Shown here piece after piece: positions 1 to 6,706 of a stretch of DNA of 7,370 nt (the stretch's first letter is position 1; every line of letters begins with the position of its first letter). Both the position numbers and the translations under genes were made by a program. The stretch spans positions 1 to 7,370 of the forward strand of contig DJBG01000151.1 of NCBI GenBank assembly GCA_002429965.1, given 5' to 3'. The stretch comes from Hungatella sp. UBA5982 (GTDB taxonomy: Bacteria > Bacillota > Clostridia > Lachnospirales > Lachnospiraceae). The notes beneath the pieces were generated by a model that was not told the DNA's origin, searched no databases, and saw only the letters and a list, made by a program, of their open reading frames with translations.

Positions 1-534
1 GTTATAGCCCGTCCACCTCCAGATCAGGGCCAGGATGATCACAATCCTGGCAGAGTTTGGGTGACCCAGGAAGTTGTATCCTGTAGACAATATCCCAAGC
101 TTCATGAGGACGATGTTGACCAGGCCATCCACCGCAAACAGGGAACGGAAAATCACCGCATAGGATACCAGGGAGGTGGCACAGGGCAGAAAAATCGCGG
201 TACGGAAAAGCCCCTTGAACCGAAGATCCTTATTGTTAAGCATGGAAGCCAGGACCAAAGCCGATATCAGCATGATGGGAACCTGTATGATCAAGTAGAT
301 AAAATTGTTTTTTAAAGCCTGCATGAAAACAGGGTCCTTGAACATTCTTACATAATTGGTCCCGCCCGTCCACTTCATAGCCGCACCGATTCCCGTCTGA
401 AAAGATAGGAACAGTGCCTGGATCATGGGCAGAAAACTCATAACCGCAATCAGGATGACCGCAGGCGTTAAGAACATCCAGCCCGCAAGGCTCTGCTTCT
501 GGCTTAAGGACAGCTTTTTCTTTGAATTTCCCAC
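1..534 (-). CDS. Carbohydrate ABC transporter permease, MalF/UgpA type (C-terminal part outside window)
   Basis: Inner-membrane subunit that would form one half of the channel of a sugar ABC importer, paired with a second permease expected just beyond the window. The 178 visible codons begin VGNSKKKLSLSQKQ, a short basic cytoplasmic tail. Hydrophobic segments follow at about residues 18-45, 78-99 and 110-133, with a fourth starting near 165. The stretch around residues 59-80 (TNYVRMFKDPVFMQALKNN) is typical of the family between TM1 and TM2. The EAA loop that contacts the ATPase lies beyond the edge, so it cannot be checked. The start is GTG at 534, chosen because AGGAGG sits 8 bases upstream and no ATG fits. 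It follows the binding-protein gene by 26 bases with no terminator, so the two are almost certainly co-transcribed. The frame is open to base 1. Family is certain; the sugar is unknown. Confidence 0.93.
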   Translation of the reverse strand, partial: MGNSKKKLSLSQKQSLAGWMFLTPAVILIAVMSFLPMIQALFLSFQTGIGAAMKWTGGTNYVRMFKDPVFMQALKNNFIYLIIQVPIMLISALVLASMLNNKDLRFKGLFRTAIFLPCATSLVSYAVIFRSLFAVDGLVNIVLMKLGILSTGYNFLGHPNSARIVIILALIWRWTGYN

Positions 535-542
535 TAAAAATG

Positions 543-548
543 CCTCCT
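543..548 (-). promoter_or_regulatory. Ribosome binding site that fixes the GTG start of the permease
   Basis: The minus strand reads AGGAGG, 8 bases before GTG at 534-532. No ATG lies at a suitable distance, so this site decides the start. It falls in the 26-base gap after the binding-protein stop codon. Confidence 0.8.
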
Positions 549-560
549 CCCTCTTATTTA

Positions 561-1868
561 TTATTTGCCCATGGCAAACTTAACCGTATCTTCTGCGGTC
601 TTAATCTCAGCATCAATGTCTGCTCCTGATACCAGATGGGTAATAGCAGTTGCTACCGCATCACGGGCCTCATAATAATAAACACCTGTATTATTGGAAG
701 GAACCTTTGATGCGAATTCCGTGATCTGGGCATATACCGGTTTTCCTCCGAAAAACTCCTGAGGCTCCCCATAAACCTTGCTGTCCGCTGCAGGAAGATA
801 GGTTGCCAATGCTCCGGACTTTGGAAGAATTGTCTCATAGAATGGAACGCTTCCGGCAAAGGTCTTTGCCAGGAAATCCGCAGCCAGCTCCGGATTCTTG
901 CTGCCAGCAGTTACTGCCCAGCTGGATCCTCCGTTGTTGGAGTAATTGGTTGCATCATCTACTCCCTCAAGCTTCGGTATATTGGTAATCGCCCAATTGC
1001 CAGACTGGTCTTCTGCGGTCTGAATGCTCGCCATGATCCAGCAGCCGTTAATGGTTCCTGCCACAGTGCTGTTTGTCATAGTTCCCACATACTGATCCCA
1101 GTCATTGACTTCCACAAGCACGCCGCTCTTAACAAGGGAAACATAGGTCTCCATAACCTTTTTCAGCTTGTCATTCCCAACCATGCTGGGGTTCCCGTCC
1201 TTATCAAAGAGACTTCCGCCTGCAGACTGGAGCATGATCATGATCAGATCAGACTCACCGGCTGTACAGGATAACAGAGGCTTTCCTGTCTTGGCTAAAA
1301 TCTCCTCGCCCATGGATTGATACTTGCTCCAGGTAATATCCGTAAAATCTGCTTCCGTATATCCGGCTTCTTTTAACACATCGGTACGATAGGCAGCAAT
1401 CGCAGCTCCATTGTCAAAGGGAACACCGTAATTTTTCCCTTCCACAACGGAGTAGGCCGTTTTAGCCTTTGGGAACCGGGAATAATCAACTCCGCTTCCA
1501 GTCAGATCCTTAAATGCATCTGGATAGCTGATTACATTCTTCTGAAATGCATTATCCTGCATCAACAGAATATCCGGAAGAGTATCCAGGTTTTTGGATG
1601 TGGCCGCTGTTGTCATCTTGGTCTGGACGTCAGCCCAGGGTGTCTCCACTACATTCAGCTTAAAATCCGGGTGGTCCTTCTGGTACACCTTTGCCGCTTC
1701 CTCCATGGCATAAATGTTAAATGCGGGATCCCAGCACCAGACAGACAGTTCGTTCGCGGCTTTTGCCCTATCTCCCGTCTTCTGCCCTGTGCCGCCGGAA
1801 CTTCCGCAGGCTGTTAAGGAAGCCACCATGGCACCGGCCAGTAATATGGATGCGATTCTTCTCTTCAT
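561..1868 (-). CDS. Extracellular solute-binding lipoprotein, family 1 (carbohydrate ABC transporter)
   Basis: Membrane-anchored receptor that captures a sugar or oligosaccharide and delivers it to the permease encoded next. It has 435 residues, the usual size for family 1 binding proteins. The N-terminus MKRRIASILLAGAMVASLTAC is a lipoprotein signal peptide: basic start, hydrophobic core, and lipobox LTAC with Cys21 as the lipidated residue. A Gly/Ser-rich linker follows. The mature domain opens with ELSVWCWDPAFN, and aromatic residues such as the NGCWIMASIQ stretch are of the kind that stack on sugar rings. The ATG at 1868 has AGGAGG 9 bases upstream. The gene lies 147 bases after the AraC regulator in the same direction and has its own promoter-like sequence. 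The ligand cannot be told from the sequence; a sugar is inferred from the family and from the MalF-type permease. Confidence 0.95.
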   Translation of the reverse strand: MKRRIASILLAGAMVASLTACGSSGGTGQKTGDRAKAANELSVWCWDPAFNIYAMEEAAKVYQKDHPDFKLNVVETPWADVQTKMTTAATSKNLDTLPDILLMQDNAFQKNVISYPDAFKDLTGSGVDYSRFPKAKTAYSVVEGKNYGVPFDNGAAIAAYRTDVLKEAGYTEADFTDITWSKYQSMGEEILAKTGKPLLSCTAGESDLIMIMLQSAGGSLFDKDGNPSMVGNDKLKKVMETYVSLVKSGVLVEVNDWDQYVGTMTNSTVAGTINGCWIMASIQTAEDQSGNWAITNIPKLEGVDDATNYSNNGGSSWAVTAGSKNPELAADFLAKTFAGSVPFYETILPKSGALATYLPAADSKVYGEPQEFFGGKPVYAQITEFASKVPSNNTGVYYYEARDAVATAITHLVSGADIDAEIKTAEDTVKFAMGK

Positions 1869-1918
1869 AGCAAAACTCCTCCTCTTTCATAAAAAATTGG
1901 CTCGTATGATTCTATTTT

Positions 1919-1930
1919 TCTTTCGAAAGA
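1919..1930. promoter_or_regulatory. 12-base perfect palindrome, candidate operator
   Basis: TCTTTCGAAAGA is a perfect palindrome. It lies about 15 bases downstream of the -10 box of the binding-protein promoter, inside the predicted 5' leader and before the ribosome binding site. The minus strand from 1944 also carries GAAA at 1944, 1934 and 1924, an exact 10-base spacing. The position suits a repressor or activator site, but no regulator can be assigned. The stretch is AT-rich, so chance is possible. Confidence 0.35.
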
Positions 1931-1944
1931 TTTCCAATAATTTC

Positions 1945-1973
1945 ATTATACCAATGTTTTTGATTTAAAGTCT
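1945..1973 (-). promoter_or_regulatory. Promoter of the sugar transporter operon (extended -10)
   Basis: The minus strand reads TTGGTATAAT: a perfect TATAAT at 1950-1945 preceded by TGG, which makes an extended -10 (TGnTATAAT). The -35 position, 17 bases upstream at 1973-1968, reads AGACTT and is poor. That is the usual pattern where an extended -10 or an activator compensates. Predicted transcript start is near 1938, giving a leader of about 70 bases before the ATG at 1868. The neighbouring AraC regulator is the obvious candidate activator (inference). Confidence 0.6.
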
Positions 1974-2015
1974 TTAGATTCAATTAAAAAACGCGCATAT
2001 TCGATCAATTTTCCC

Positions 2016-2945
2016 TTATTCCCAGCCTTTTTGAGCGCTGATCTTACAGTGCAGTAACTTTCCCTCATAATTTTCTTCCGATTTCTTCCATTGATAGGGG
2101 GAGATATTCAAAATTTTTCTAAAATTCCGGTTAAATGCAGAAATAGAAGCAAATCCCGATTCCTCTCCAACCTCTTCCATGGATTTATCCGATTTTTTTA
2201 GCAGCTCACAAGCGTTTTGAACCCGGATCAGGTTGATATAATCCAAAGGCTTCATATTCATTCCCTCTTCAAAAACTCGTCGGAAATGGCTTTCGCTCAT
2301 GTTGCATGCCTCTGCTAAGCTGCTTACCTTGATCTCCTGATGATAATATCTGGAAACATAATCCAGGGCGCCTGCCAGAACGGCGTCACTGCACCTTCCC
2401 CCTGCAATCCGTGCCTCATCATCAGAAAGCCGTAAAAGCTCCACCACAAGGGCATAAAGATAACCCCGTAAGCTGTCTTTGTAATAAGGCTTTTTATGGC
2501 GGGCTTCTGCCATGATTCCCAAAACCAATCGGGACAGGGCCGGATGTTCCTCGCCTGACAGAAGGTATCCGGTCCTGTGGAGCCTCTTTATTATGCTTCT
2601 TTGGAGCACCGGATCATAGCCGTATACTTCAGATACGATTTTTTCTAAGTCAATGTACATCCACTCCCAATAGGCCTTTGTTCCCTCTGCACTGTTAGTG
2701 GTATGAGGAAGCCTTGGAGGTACTATCATCACCGAATGTCCGGAAAAAGGAAGACGCTCCTGTCCTAATGCCACCTGCCCGGTCCCCCAGTGGCAATATC
2801 CGATTTCCATCAGATCGTGAAAATGAAGGTATTTAATATCCTTCCCATATTCCCGGATCCAATCCTCTCCCAATAGAGCCAATACCAATTCTGACTCCGG
2901 AATCGCATAGAAGCGGAATTCCACCTTCTCCCTTTGCTTTGCCAC
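2016..2945 (-). CDS. AraC-family transcriptional regulator with N-terminal cupin domain
   Basis: DNA-binding regulator, probably of the downstream sugar transporter. It has 309 residues in two parts. The N-terminal sensor resembles the AraC cupin fold: HFHDLMEIGYCHWGTGQ at about 41-57, and PPRLPHTT at 76-83 with the usual His. The C-terminal part holds two helix-turn-helix units. The first, at about 207-226, contains SSLAEACNMSESHFRRVF. The second, at about 257-279, lies within the family signature running from RVQNACELLKKS (241) to ILNISPYQW (278-286). The start is GTG at 2945. GGGGG at 2956-2960 lies 10 bases upstream and AGAGG lies only 3 bases upstream, so the start is probable rather than certain; a second GTG seven codons in also follows a purine-rich AGGGAG. 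No terminator separates it from the binding-protein gene, so some read-through is possible. The inducer is unknown, presumably the imported sugar. Confidence 0.93.
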   Translation of the reverse strand: MAKQREKVEFRFYAIPESELVLALLGEDWIREYGKDIKYLHFHDLMEIGYCHWGTGQVALGQERLPFSGHSVMIVPPRLPHTTNSAEGTKAYWEWMYIDLEKIVSEVYGYDPVLQRSIIKRLHRTGYLLSGEEHPALSRLVLGIMAEARHKKPYYKDSLRGYLYALVVELLRLSDDEARIAGGRCSDAVLAGALDYVSRYYHQEIKVSSLAEACNMSESHFRRVFEEGMNMKPLDYINLIRVQNACELLKKSDKSMEEVGEESGFASISAFNRNFRKILNISPYQWKKSEENYEGKLLHCKISAQKGWE

Positions 2946-3009
2946 ACACCTCTTTCCCCCTTTGTCCAGATATTTCCTAAAGCGGCCATATTATTTAACG
3001 GCAAAAATG

Positions 3010-3053
3010 AAAAAAGCATTCCCTGCCATGAAAGACTGCTATCATCATGGCAG
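3010..3053 (-). terminator. Possible intrinsic terminator after ferritin
   Basis: The minus strand forms a perfect 9-base stem, CTGCCATGA/TCATGGCAG (3053-3045 with 3031-3023), around a 13-base loop. Six Ts follow at 3015-3010, but they start 7 bases after the stem, which is further than ideal. It lies 42 bases past the ferritin stop and upstream of the AraC gene, the right place to end the ferritin transcript. An 8-base direct repeat AGACTGCT (3033-3040, 3054-3061) overlaps the structure and could offer alternative pairings. Confidence 0.5.
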
Positions 3054-3095
3054 AGACTGCTCTTCTTTAGAATTATGGTTATGATACCCTGGAGA

Positions 3096-3608
3096 TTAAA
3101 TTACAAGTGAGGGCGGCGTATAAACCCTTGCCGCTAACTCCGAATCCAGTAAATACAATCCCTTTGCATCATTTCCAAATAGGTCATATCTCTTTATAAT
3201 CTCATCCGTGTTTTTTTCCTCTTCATTCTGTTCTTTTACAAACCAGTCGAGGAACTGCATGGTACGGAAGTCTTTTAAATCATAAGCGGTTCCGTAAATA
3301 TCATGAATGGAGGCCGTTACCTTTACCTCATGATCAAAGGCGGTCAGTGCCGGCTGGCGGAAATCCGTGTAAACTAAATCAGGAGCCTTAATATCTTCCA
3401 GTACAACCTTTTCGCCATTGTTAAGTAAATAATTCATAAATAGCATGGCATGATCCCGCTCTTCCTGAGTCTGAATCTTAAACCAGTTTGCAAAGCCGTT
3501 TAAATTACTATCCGCATAATAGTTGGATATGTCCAGATAGATGTATGCCGAATACAGTTCGAAATTGATCTGTTTGTTTATTTTCGCAACAATTTCTTTA
3601 TTTAACAA
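3096..3608 (-). CDS. ftnA: Ferritin, FtnA type, with complete ferroxidase centre
   Basis: Cytoplasmic iron-storage protein that oxidises Fe(II) and stores it as a mineral inside a 24-subunit shell. It has 170 residues, close to the usual 165-175. All the ferroxidase ligands known from E. coli FtnA occur at identical positions: Glu17 (NFELYSAY), Glu50 and His53 (QEERDHAM), Glu94 (DHEVKV), Gln127 and Glu130 (KEQNEEEK). No haem-binding Met of the bacterioferritin type is evident, which favours ferritin over bacterioferritin. The tail VYTPPSLVI extends slightly past the last helix. The start is TTG at 3608, chosen because AGGAGG lies 9 bases upstream and the resulting MLNKEIVAKINKQ matches how the family begins. 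Upstream in the same direction lie rubredoxin remains and a promoter-like -10. No terminator lies between, so ferritin is probably transcribed from there. The gene symbol is by family resemblance. Confidence 0.96.
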   Translation of the reverse strand: MLNKEIVAKINKQINFELYSAYIYLDISNYYADSNLNGFANWFKIQTQEERDHAMLFMNYLLNNGEKVVLEDIKAPDLVYTDFRQPALTAFDHEVKVTASIHDIYGTAYDLKDFRTMQFLDWFVKEQNEEEKNTDEIIKRYDLFGNDAKGLYLLDSELAARVYTPPSLVI

Positions 3609-3617
3609 AATCTTCGC

Positions 3618-3623
3618 CCTCCT
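3618..3623 (-). promoter_or_regulatory. Ribosome binding site supporting the TTG start of ferritin
   Basis: The minus strand reads AGGAGGG with the AGGAGG core 9 bases before TTG at 3608-3606. There is no in-frame ATG or GTG nearby. This strong site therefore supports the unusual TTG start. Confidence 0.75.
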
Positions 3624-3656
3624 TTTTTATCTGTTTTTTCTATTGATTACTTCCTA

Positions 3657-3735
3657 TCAGATTACATTGAATGCATTTTTCTCTAAACCGCAGATCAGGC
3701 ATGTCCAATCGTCCGGGACATCCGTATTTTTGCAT
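3657..3735 (-). pseudogene. Rubredoxin remnant with internal deletion and frame change
   Basis: The minus strand from ATG at 3735 reads MQKY, the usual opening of rubredoxins (M-x-K-Y before the first Cys). One base later, in the +1 frame, it reads DVPDDWTCLICGLEKNAFNVI and then TGA. That is the full 21-residue C-terminal part of a rubredoxin, with the second CxxCG knuckle and the D-x-P-x-D-W segment. The stretch is 79 bases; a normal 52-residue rubredoxin needs 159, so about 80 bases are missing. The loss removes the first CxxCG knuckle, the aromatic segment and the GVxPGT loop. Without two cysteine pairs the iron site cannot form. GGAGGT lies 5 bases before the ATG and a TATAAT lies upstream, so the start signals are intact. 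The ATG frame itself encodes a 31-residue peptide ending with TAG at 3640-3642. A different ATG at 3773 opens the +1 frame for 38 codons but lies upstream of the likely transcript start. Confidence 0.65.
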
Positions 3736-3758
3736 TTAACACCTCCGTAAAATGATAT

Positions 3759-3787
3759 ATTATATTCTAACATCTTTTACCAAATTA
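3759..3787 (-). promoter_or_regulatory. Promoter-like sequence before the rubredoxin remnant and ferritin
   Basis: A perfect TATAAT lies at 3764-3759 on the minus strand. The position 17 bases upstream (3787-3782) reads TAATTT, a poor -35. Predicted transcript start near 3752 would give a leader of about 17 bases before GGAGGT and the ATG at 3735. It would also be the nearest visible promoter for ferritin, since none is clear between 3609 and 3660. The surroundings are very AT-rich, which lowers confidence. Confidence 0.45.
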
Positions 3788-3842
3788 TTCAATGGTGTAA
3801 TAAGAATATTTTATTTCAGATAACGTCTGATAATACTCTCTT

Positions 3843-3869
3843 CTAATATGATTTACTTATGCATATCAG
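3843..3869 (-). other. Weak hairpin downstream of the serine hydrolase gene
   Basis: The minus strand CTGATATG (3869-3862) pairs with CATATTAG (3850-3843), 8 pairs including one G-U, around an 11-base loop, 19 bases past the stop codon. There is no T run after it, so it is not a convincing intrinsic terminator. It may be a 3'-end or processing structure, or chance. The rest of 3774-3888 is AT-rich and shows no gene. Confidence 0.25.
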
Positions 3870-3888
3870 TGGCCTGCTGCAATCCATT

Positions 3889-5292
3889 TCAGATTTTGGG
3901 GTAGATCCTGCTGCCGCACCTGGCTCCCCATATCCCACGCTTCTCATCATAAAGAATCTGTACAAACCCATCAGAATATCTGCCCTTTATCATGGCAATA
4001 TGCGGGCTTACCGTACATACTTCTTTCTTTTTTCCATTCATTGCCATGGCCAGCTTCCCTTCCTCTGACAGGCTCAGGGTAAAACTCTCCCCTTCTCCCA
4101 TAACATAGTCTCCTGATACTGACCTTATAAATGATTCGCTCCATGCATATTCCTGGTATTCCGCTTTAGGTATAACAGGGTCTTTCCCCTGATACATGCG
4201 CATAGCACCGTCTGCAATCACTCCGGCAGAGACATCCATGGTATTGCAAAGGACGATGACTCCTGCCTCATTATCATAGGACCAGGACATGTTGGAGGAC
4301 ACTCCGGGAAGACTTCCTCCGTGTTCAAGGACCTCCAGCCCCTCCATGGATTTCCTGCACAATCCATAGCAATACCAGCCTCCCGGTCTGTAAAACTGGC
4401 GTGGCTTACACATTTCCCTTATGGAATATTGGGAAGCAACTCTGGTTTCGTTTAATCCCTTTCCTTCATTTAAGTACATGCAAATGTATTTAAGCATATC
4501 GGAAACAGTGGATTTCATGGCTCCGCCGCCGTTTAAAACAAAGGCATTGTCATGATAATCCCTGGTCGCTCTGTACACTCCGTTTTCCGTTGTATAAAGT
4601 ATGGAAGCATTATCATCCCTGGCTGGTTTTACAAAGTCACAGAAGCTCCTTTCCATTCCCAATGGGCTGATGATGTGCTTCAATAAATAATCAGCAAAGG
4701 TGGGCTGGTCCCCAAAATTCTTTATGATATCGGATAAGATCCCAAAGCCGTCGTTGCAATAGCTCATCAGCTCTCCAGGCATCCCGATTAGATCCGTCTG
4801 GTCATCTAAGCGGGAGGCCACTCTTTTTACGCCTTCTTCGGCAAGGGCGTTCACATAAGCTAAGTCTCCGGCTTCAGACTCCTGAAGGCCCATATCCTTT
4901 GCTACCTCTTCCACCAGGATCCGGGGCAGAGGAAAAAAGCCACCGCTATGACAGAGCAGATGCCAGATTTTCACCGGCGCTTTCTGGTTTTTGTTTGTGA
5001 ACGCTGGAACATATTTGCTGACAGGATCAGAGAGGCTGATCACTCTCTTTTCTGCCAGCTGAATGATGGCAAGGCTTGTAAAGGATTTTGTTATGGATGC
5101 AAGTCCAAAAATAGTCTGGTCGTCTATGGGCAGCTTCTGCTCCTCATCACGGTATCCGAAGTATTTTTCATACTGCACCTGGCCTTCCTTGTCCACGATG
5201 GCTACTGCCAGCCCTGCTGCTCCCTGGGTGGTCATGATATCCTCCACCAATGCTTCAAATCTCTGTTTGTTTTCCTCTGTTATTCTATTCAT
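3889..5292 (-). CDS. Beta-lactamase-fold serine hydrolase (class C / esterase / D-peptidase-like)
   Basis: Serine hydrolase of the beta-lactamase-related (Pfam Beta-lactamase) family, which includes esterases, D-aminopeptidases and DD-peptidase-like enzymes. It has 467 residues. The three active-site motifs are present in order: SITK with nucleophile Ser66 and Lys69, YCN at 178-180, and HGG at 324-326 in place of the KTG of true beta-lactamases. The His version is common in the esterase and peptidase members. Residues from about 350 on form an extra C-terminal domain of the kind often seen in this family. There is no signal peptide, so it should act in the cytoplasm, which argues against antibiotic resistance. 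The ATG at 5292 lies inside the end of the transglutaminase-fold gene (8-base overlap) with a weak AGGT 8 bases upstream, suggesting translational coupling. Given the epimerase upstream, hydrolysis of D-amino-acid peptides is a reasonable inference, but ester substrates cannot be excluded. Confidence 0.92.
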   Translation of the reverse strand: MNRITEENKQRFEALVEDIMTTQGAAGLAVAIVDKEGQVQYEKYFGYRDEEQKLPIDDQTIFGLASITKSFTSLAIIQLAEKRVISLSDPVSKYVPAFTNKNQKAPVKIWHLLCHSGGFFPLPRILVEEVAKDMGLQESEAGDLAYVNALAEEGVKRVASRLDDQTDLIGMPGELMSYCNDGFGILSDIIKNFGDQPTFADYLLKHIISPLGMERSFCDFVKPARDDNASILYTTENGVYRATRDYHDNAFVLNGGGAMKSTVSDMLKYICMYLNEGKGLNETRVASQYSIREMCKPRQFYRPGGWYCYGLCRKSMEGLEVLEHGGSLPGVSSNMSWSYDNEAGVIVLCNTMDVSAGVIADGAMRMYQGKDPVIPKAEYQEYAWSESFIRSVSGDYVMGEGESFTLSLSEEGKLAMAMNGKKKEVCTVSPHIAMIKGRYSDGFVQILYDEKRGIWGARCGSRIYPKI

Positions 5293-6670
5293 CTCTTTTT
5301 ACCTGCCAGTCTTCTATAAGCTCAGTCACCTGTTCCGACTGAAACTCCAAAAAGCTAAGTCCTCTGTCTTCATATTCCACTTCCCCCCTTTGATTGTCTA
5401 TGGGGTCTGCCCGGAAATATTTTCTGGGAGGAATGAATTCTGACTGGAGACTTCCATTGGCTGCCATGCGGTAAATATCCAGGTTTCCAAAGTAGTAATT
5501 CCAGCGCTCCATCTGGCCCATACGATATGCACTGCCGCCAAAGGAGGGGTCCGCATACAGCCAGCCATAAGGTTCTATGTAAAATTCCGCCCAGTCATGG
5601 CAGCCGGTATACAAAGGGGATGCGTGAAGGCCCGACTGCCATCTGGCAGGAATCCCGGCCATACGGCACAGAGTAATGAAAAGTATGGCCTGGACGCCGC
5701 AGTCCCCCTTTAGATTCTTTCCCGCATATTCGGAAATATTATCGATCCCTGCATACTCCCGCACAAACGAATACTTTACCCTGGTAGTGATGAAATCATA
5801 GATTTTCCTGGCAACAAGGGCAGGGTTCTCCTCTCCTTCCCGTATTTCTTCCAAAAGTTCCTTTAGAAAGGGAGTGAATAGAATATGGGGCGCCTGTTCC
5901 CCTTTATAAAACTCCGGATGGGCATCCACCGCCTTCTCCGGGTCCACCTCCACATAATCTACGGAGTTTAAATAGCTGTATCTGACATAAAATTCCTGAT
6001 CCGGCTTTAATTCCGTTTCAAAGCACATGGTTCTTTGTTCTGCATCTTCCGGTGCGATTACAGTGATCTCCGGAGAAGCCTCAAGAATTTTGATGTCCTT
6101 TACCTGCCTGCATTTGCGAGGGATGGGAATATGGACTCTTACCTTTTCCCCTACCCGTTCCGACTCCTTGTTAATCCGGATGGAAGCCCTTATGATCACT
6201 CTGGCCTTTTTTCTTCCATGGTCTTTCATATAAGATACGTTGTCATTCAGCATCTTTTGCCGCAGGATGCCGGCATCATCATCTTCCCTTACTTTCAGCC
6301 TCATCCGGTAATCAGACCTGGTTTTTATGATATTATCCAAAAATAATTTATGGAAATGGATCTCCCCATTGATATAGATCCAGTCAGCCGCAGAGGATCT
6401 TACCAGCTCATCAAGTTCTCCTTCCATGACGTCTGTAAACGTCCGGTTTAACAGCTCTGCTGCCTCCTGCCTTTTATAGGGATACTCATTCTCATCCAGG
6501 ATACCTATGATTTCCTTTTCCAGTTCCAGCCGCTTTCTCATGCATTCCGGTAAAAATCCGGATAGCATATGGCCGATGGCTGATTTTGCCTCTACTAAAT
6601 ACCCTGCATTTTTAAGACGTAAAATATCGTCGGGCAAAGGGATCTTTGCCCATGAAATATCATTGATCAT
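5285..6670 (-). CDS. Transglutaminase-fold cysteine protein, probable cytoplasmic peptidase
   Basis: Papain-like protein with a transglutaminase core. The triad is visible: Cys324 in LKGDCGVQA, His358 in GCHDWAEFY and Asp374 in YADPSFGG. Bacterial members of this superfamily are more often peptidases than cross-linking enzymes. The 461 residues divide into a helical N-terminal part (about 1-150), a beta-rich stretch (about 155-240) like those that precede many transglutaminase cores, the catalytic core (about 280-385), and a tail with aromatic and charged residues. No signal peptide or membrane segment is seen. The ATG at 6670 has GGAGG 8 bases upstream. The gene lies 64 bases after the epimerase and overlaps the serine hydrolase, so the three form one transcription unit. 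A role in peptide breakdown alongside the epimerase is inference; the fold assignment is firm. Confidence 0.9.
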   Translation of the reverse strand: MINDISWAKIPLPDDILRLKNAGYLVEAKSAIGHMLSGFLPECMRKRLELEKEIIGILDENEYPYKRQEAAELLNRTFTDVMEGELDELVRSSAADWIYINGEIHFHKLFLDNIIKTRSDYRMRLKVREDDDAGILRQKMLNDNVSYMKDHGRKKARVIIRASIRINKESERVGEKVRVHIPIPRKCRQVKDIKILEASPEITVIAPEDAEQRTMCFETELKPDQEFYVRYSYLNSVDYVEVDPEKAVDAHPEFYKGEQAPHILFTPFLKELLEEIREGEENPALVARKIYDFITTRVKYSFVREYAGIDNISEYAGKNLKGDCGVQAILFITLCRMAGIPARWQSGLHASPLYTGCHDWAEFYIEPYGWLYADPSFGGSAYRMGQMERWNYYFGNLDIYRMAANGSLQSEFIPPRKYFRADPIDNQRGEVEYEDRGLSFLEFQSEQVTELIEDWQVKRDE

Positions 6671-6691
6671 AAGCTATACCTCCATTGTAAG

Positions 6692-6706
6692 ATGGTGGTA
6701 CCGCGG
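6692..6706 (+). other. T-box-like antiterminator core, opposite to the genes
   Basis: The plus strand reads ATGGTGGTACCGCGG, which differs at one base from the classic T-box sequence AGGGTGGTACCGCGG that binds the tRNA acceptor end. It points away from the transglutaminase-fold gene and towards the 3' end of the epimerase. No plus-strand gene follows, and the bases upstream that would have to hold stem I and a specifier loop are coding sequence on the other strand. It is therefore a relic or a chance match rather than a working riboswitch. Confidence 0.3.

Noticed and set aside
61..315. Plus-strand 84-residue open frame at the window start
   Set aside because: It is antisense to the permease, which is open throughout and has family-typical membrane segments; the product is low-complexity and polar.
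1981..2015. Terminator between the AraC gene and the binding-protein gene (T run after GCGCG on the minus strand)
   Set aside because: The six Ts are not preceded by a real stem; only a broken match of GATCGAAT with ATTGAATC can be drawn.
2988..2993. TAATAT on the minus strand as a -10 box for the AraC gene
   Set aside because: No acceptable -35 lies 16-18 bases upstream and the stretch is AT-rich; a promoter must exist in this gap but I cannot place it.
3657..3773. 38-codon open frame from ATG at 3773 as an intact small rubredoxin-like protein
   Set aside because: It has no ribosome binding site, begins upstream of the likely transcript start, and lacks the first CxxCG; the good start signals belong to the ATG at 3735. 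It is better explained as the C-terminal frame of a deleted rubredoxin.
3815..3832. cre-like catabolite control site around TCAGACGTTATCTGA
   Set aside because: Only the right half fits the consensus; the left half does not, and the site is not at either promoter.
3889..5292. Serine hydrolase as an antibiotic-resistance beta-lactamase
   Set aside because: It lacks a signal peptide, carries HGG rather than KTG, and sits in a peptide-metabolism operon.
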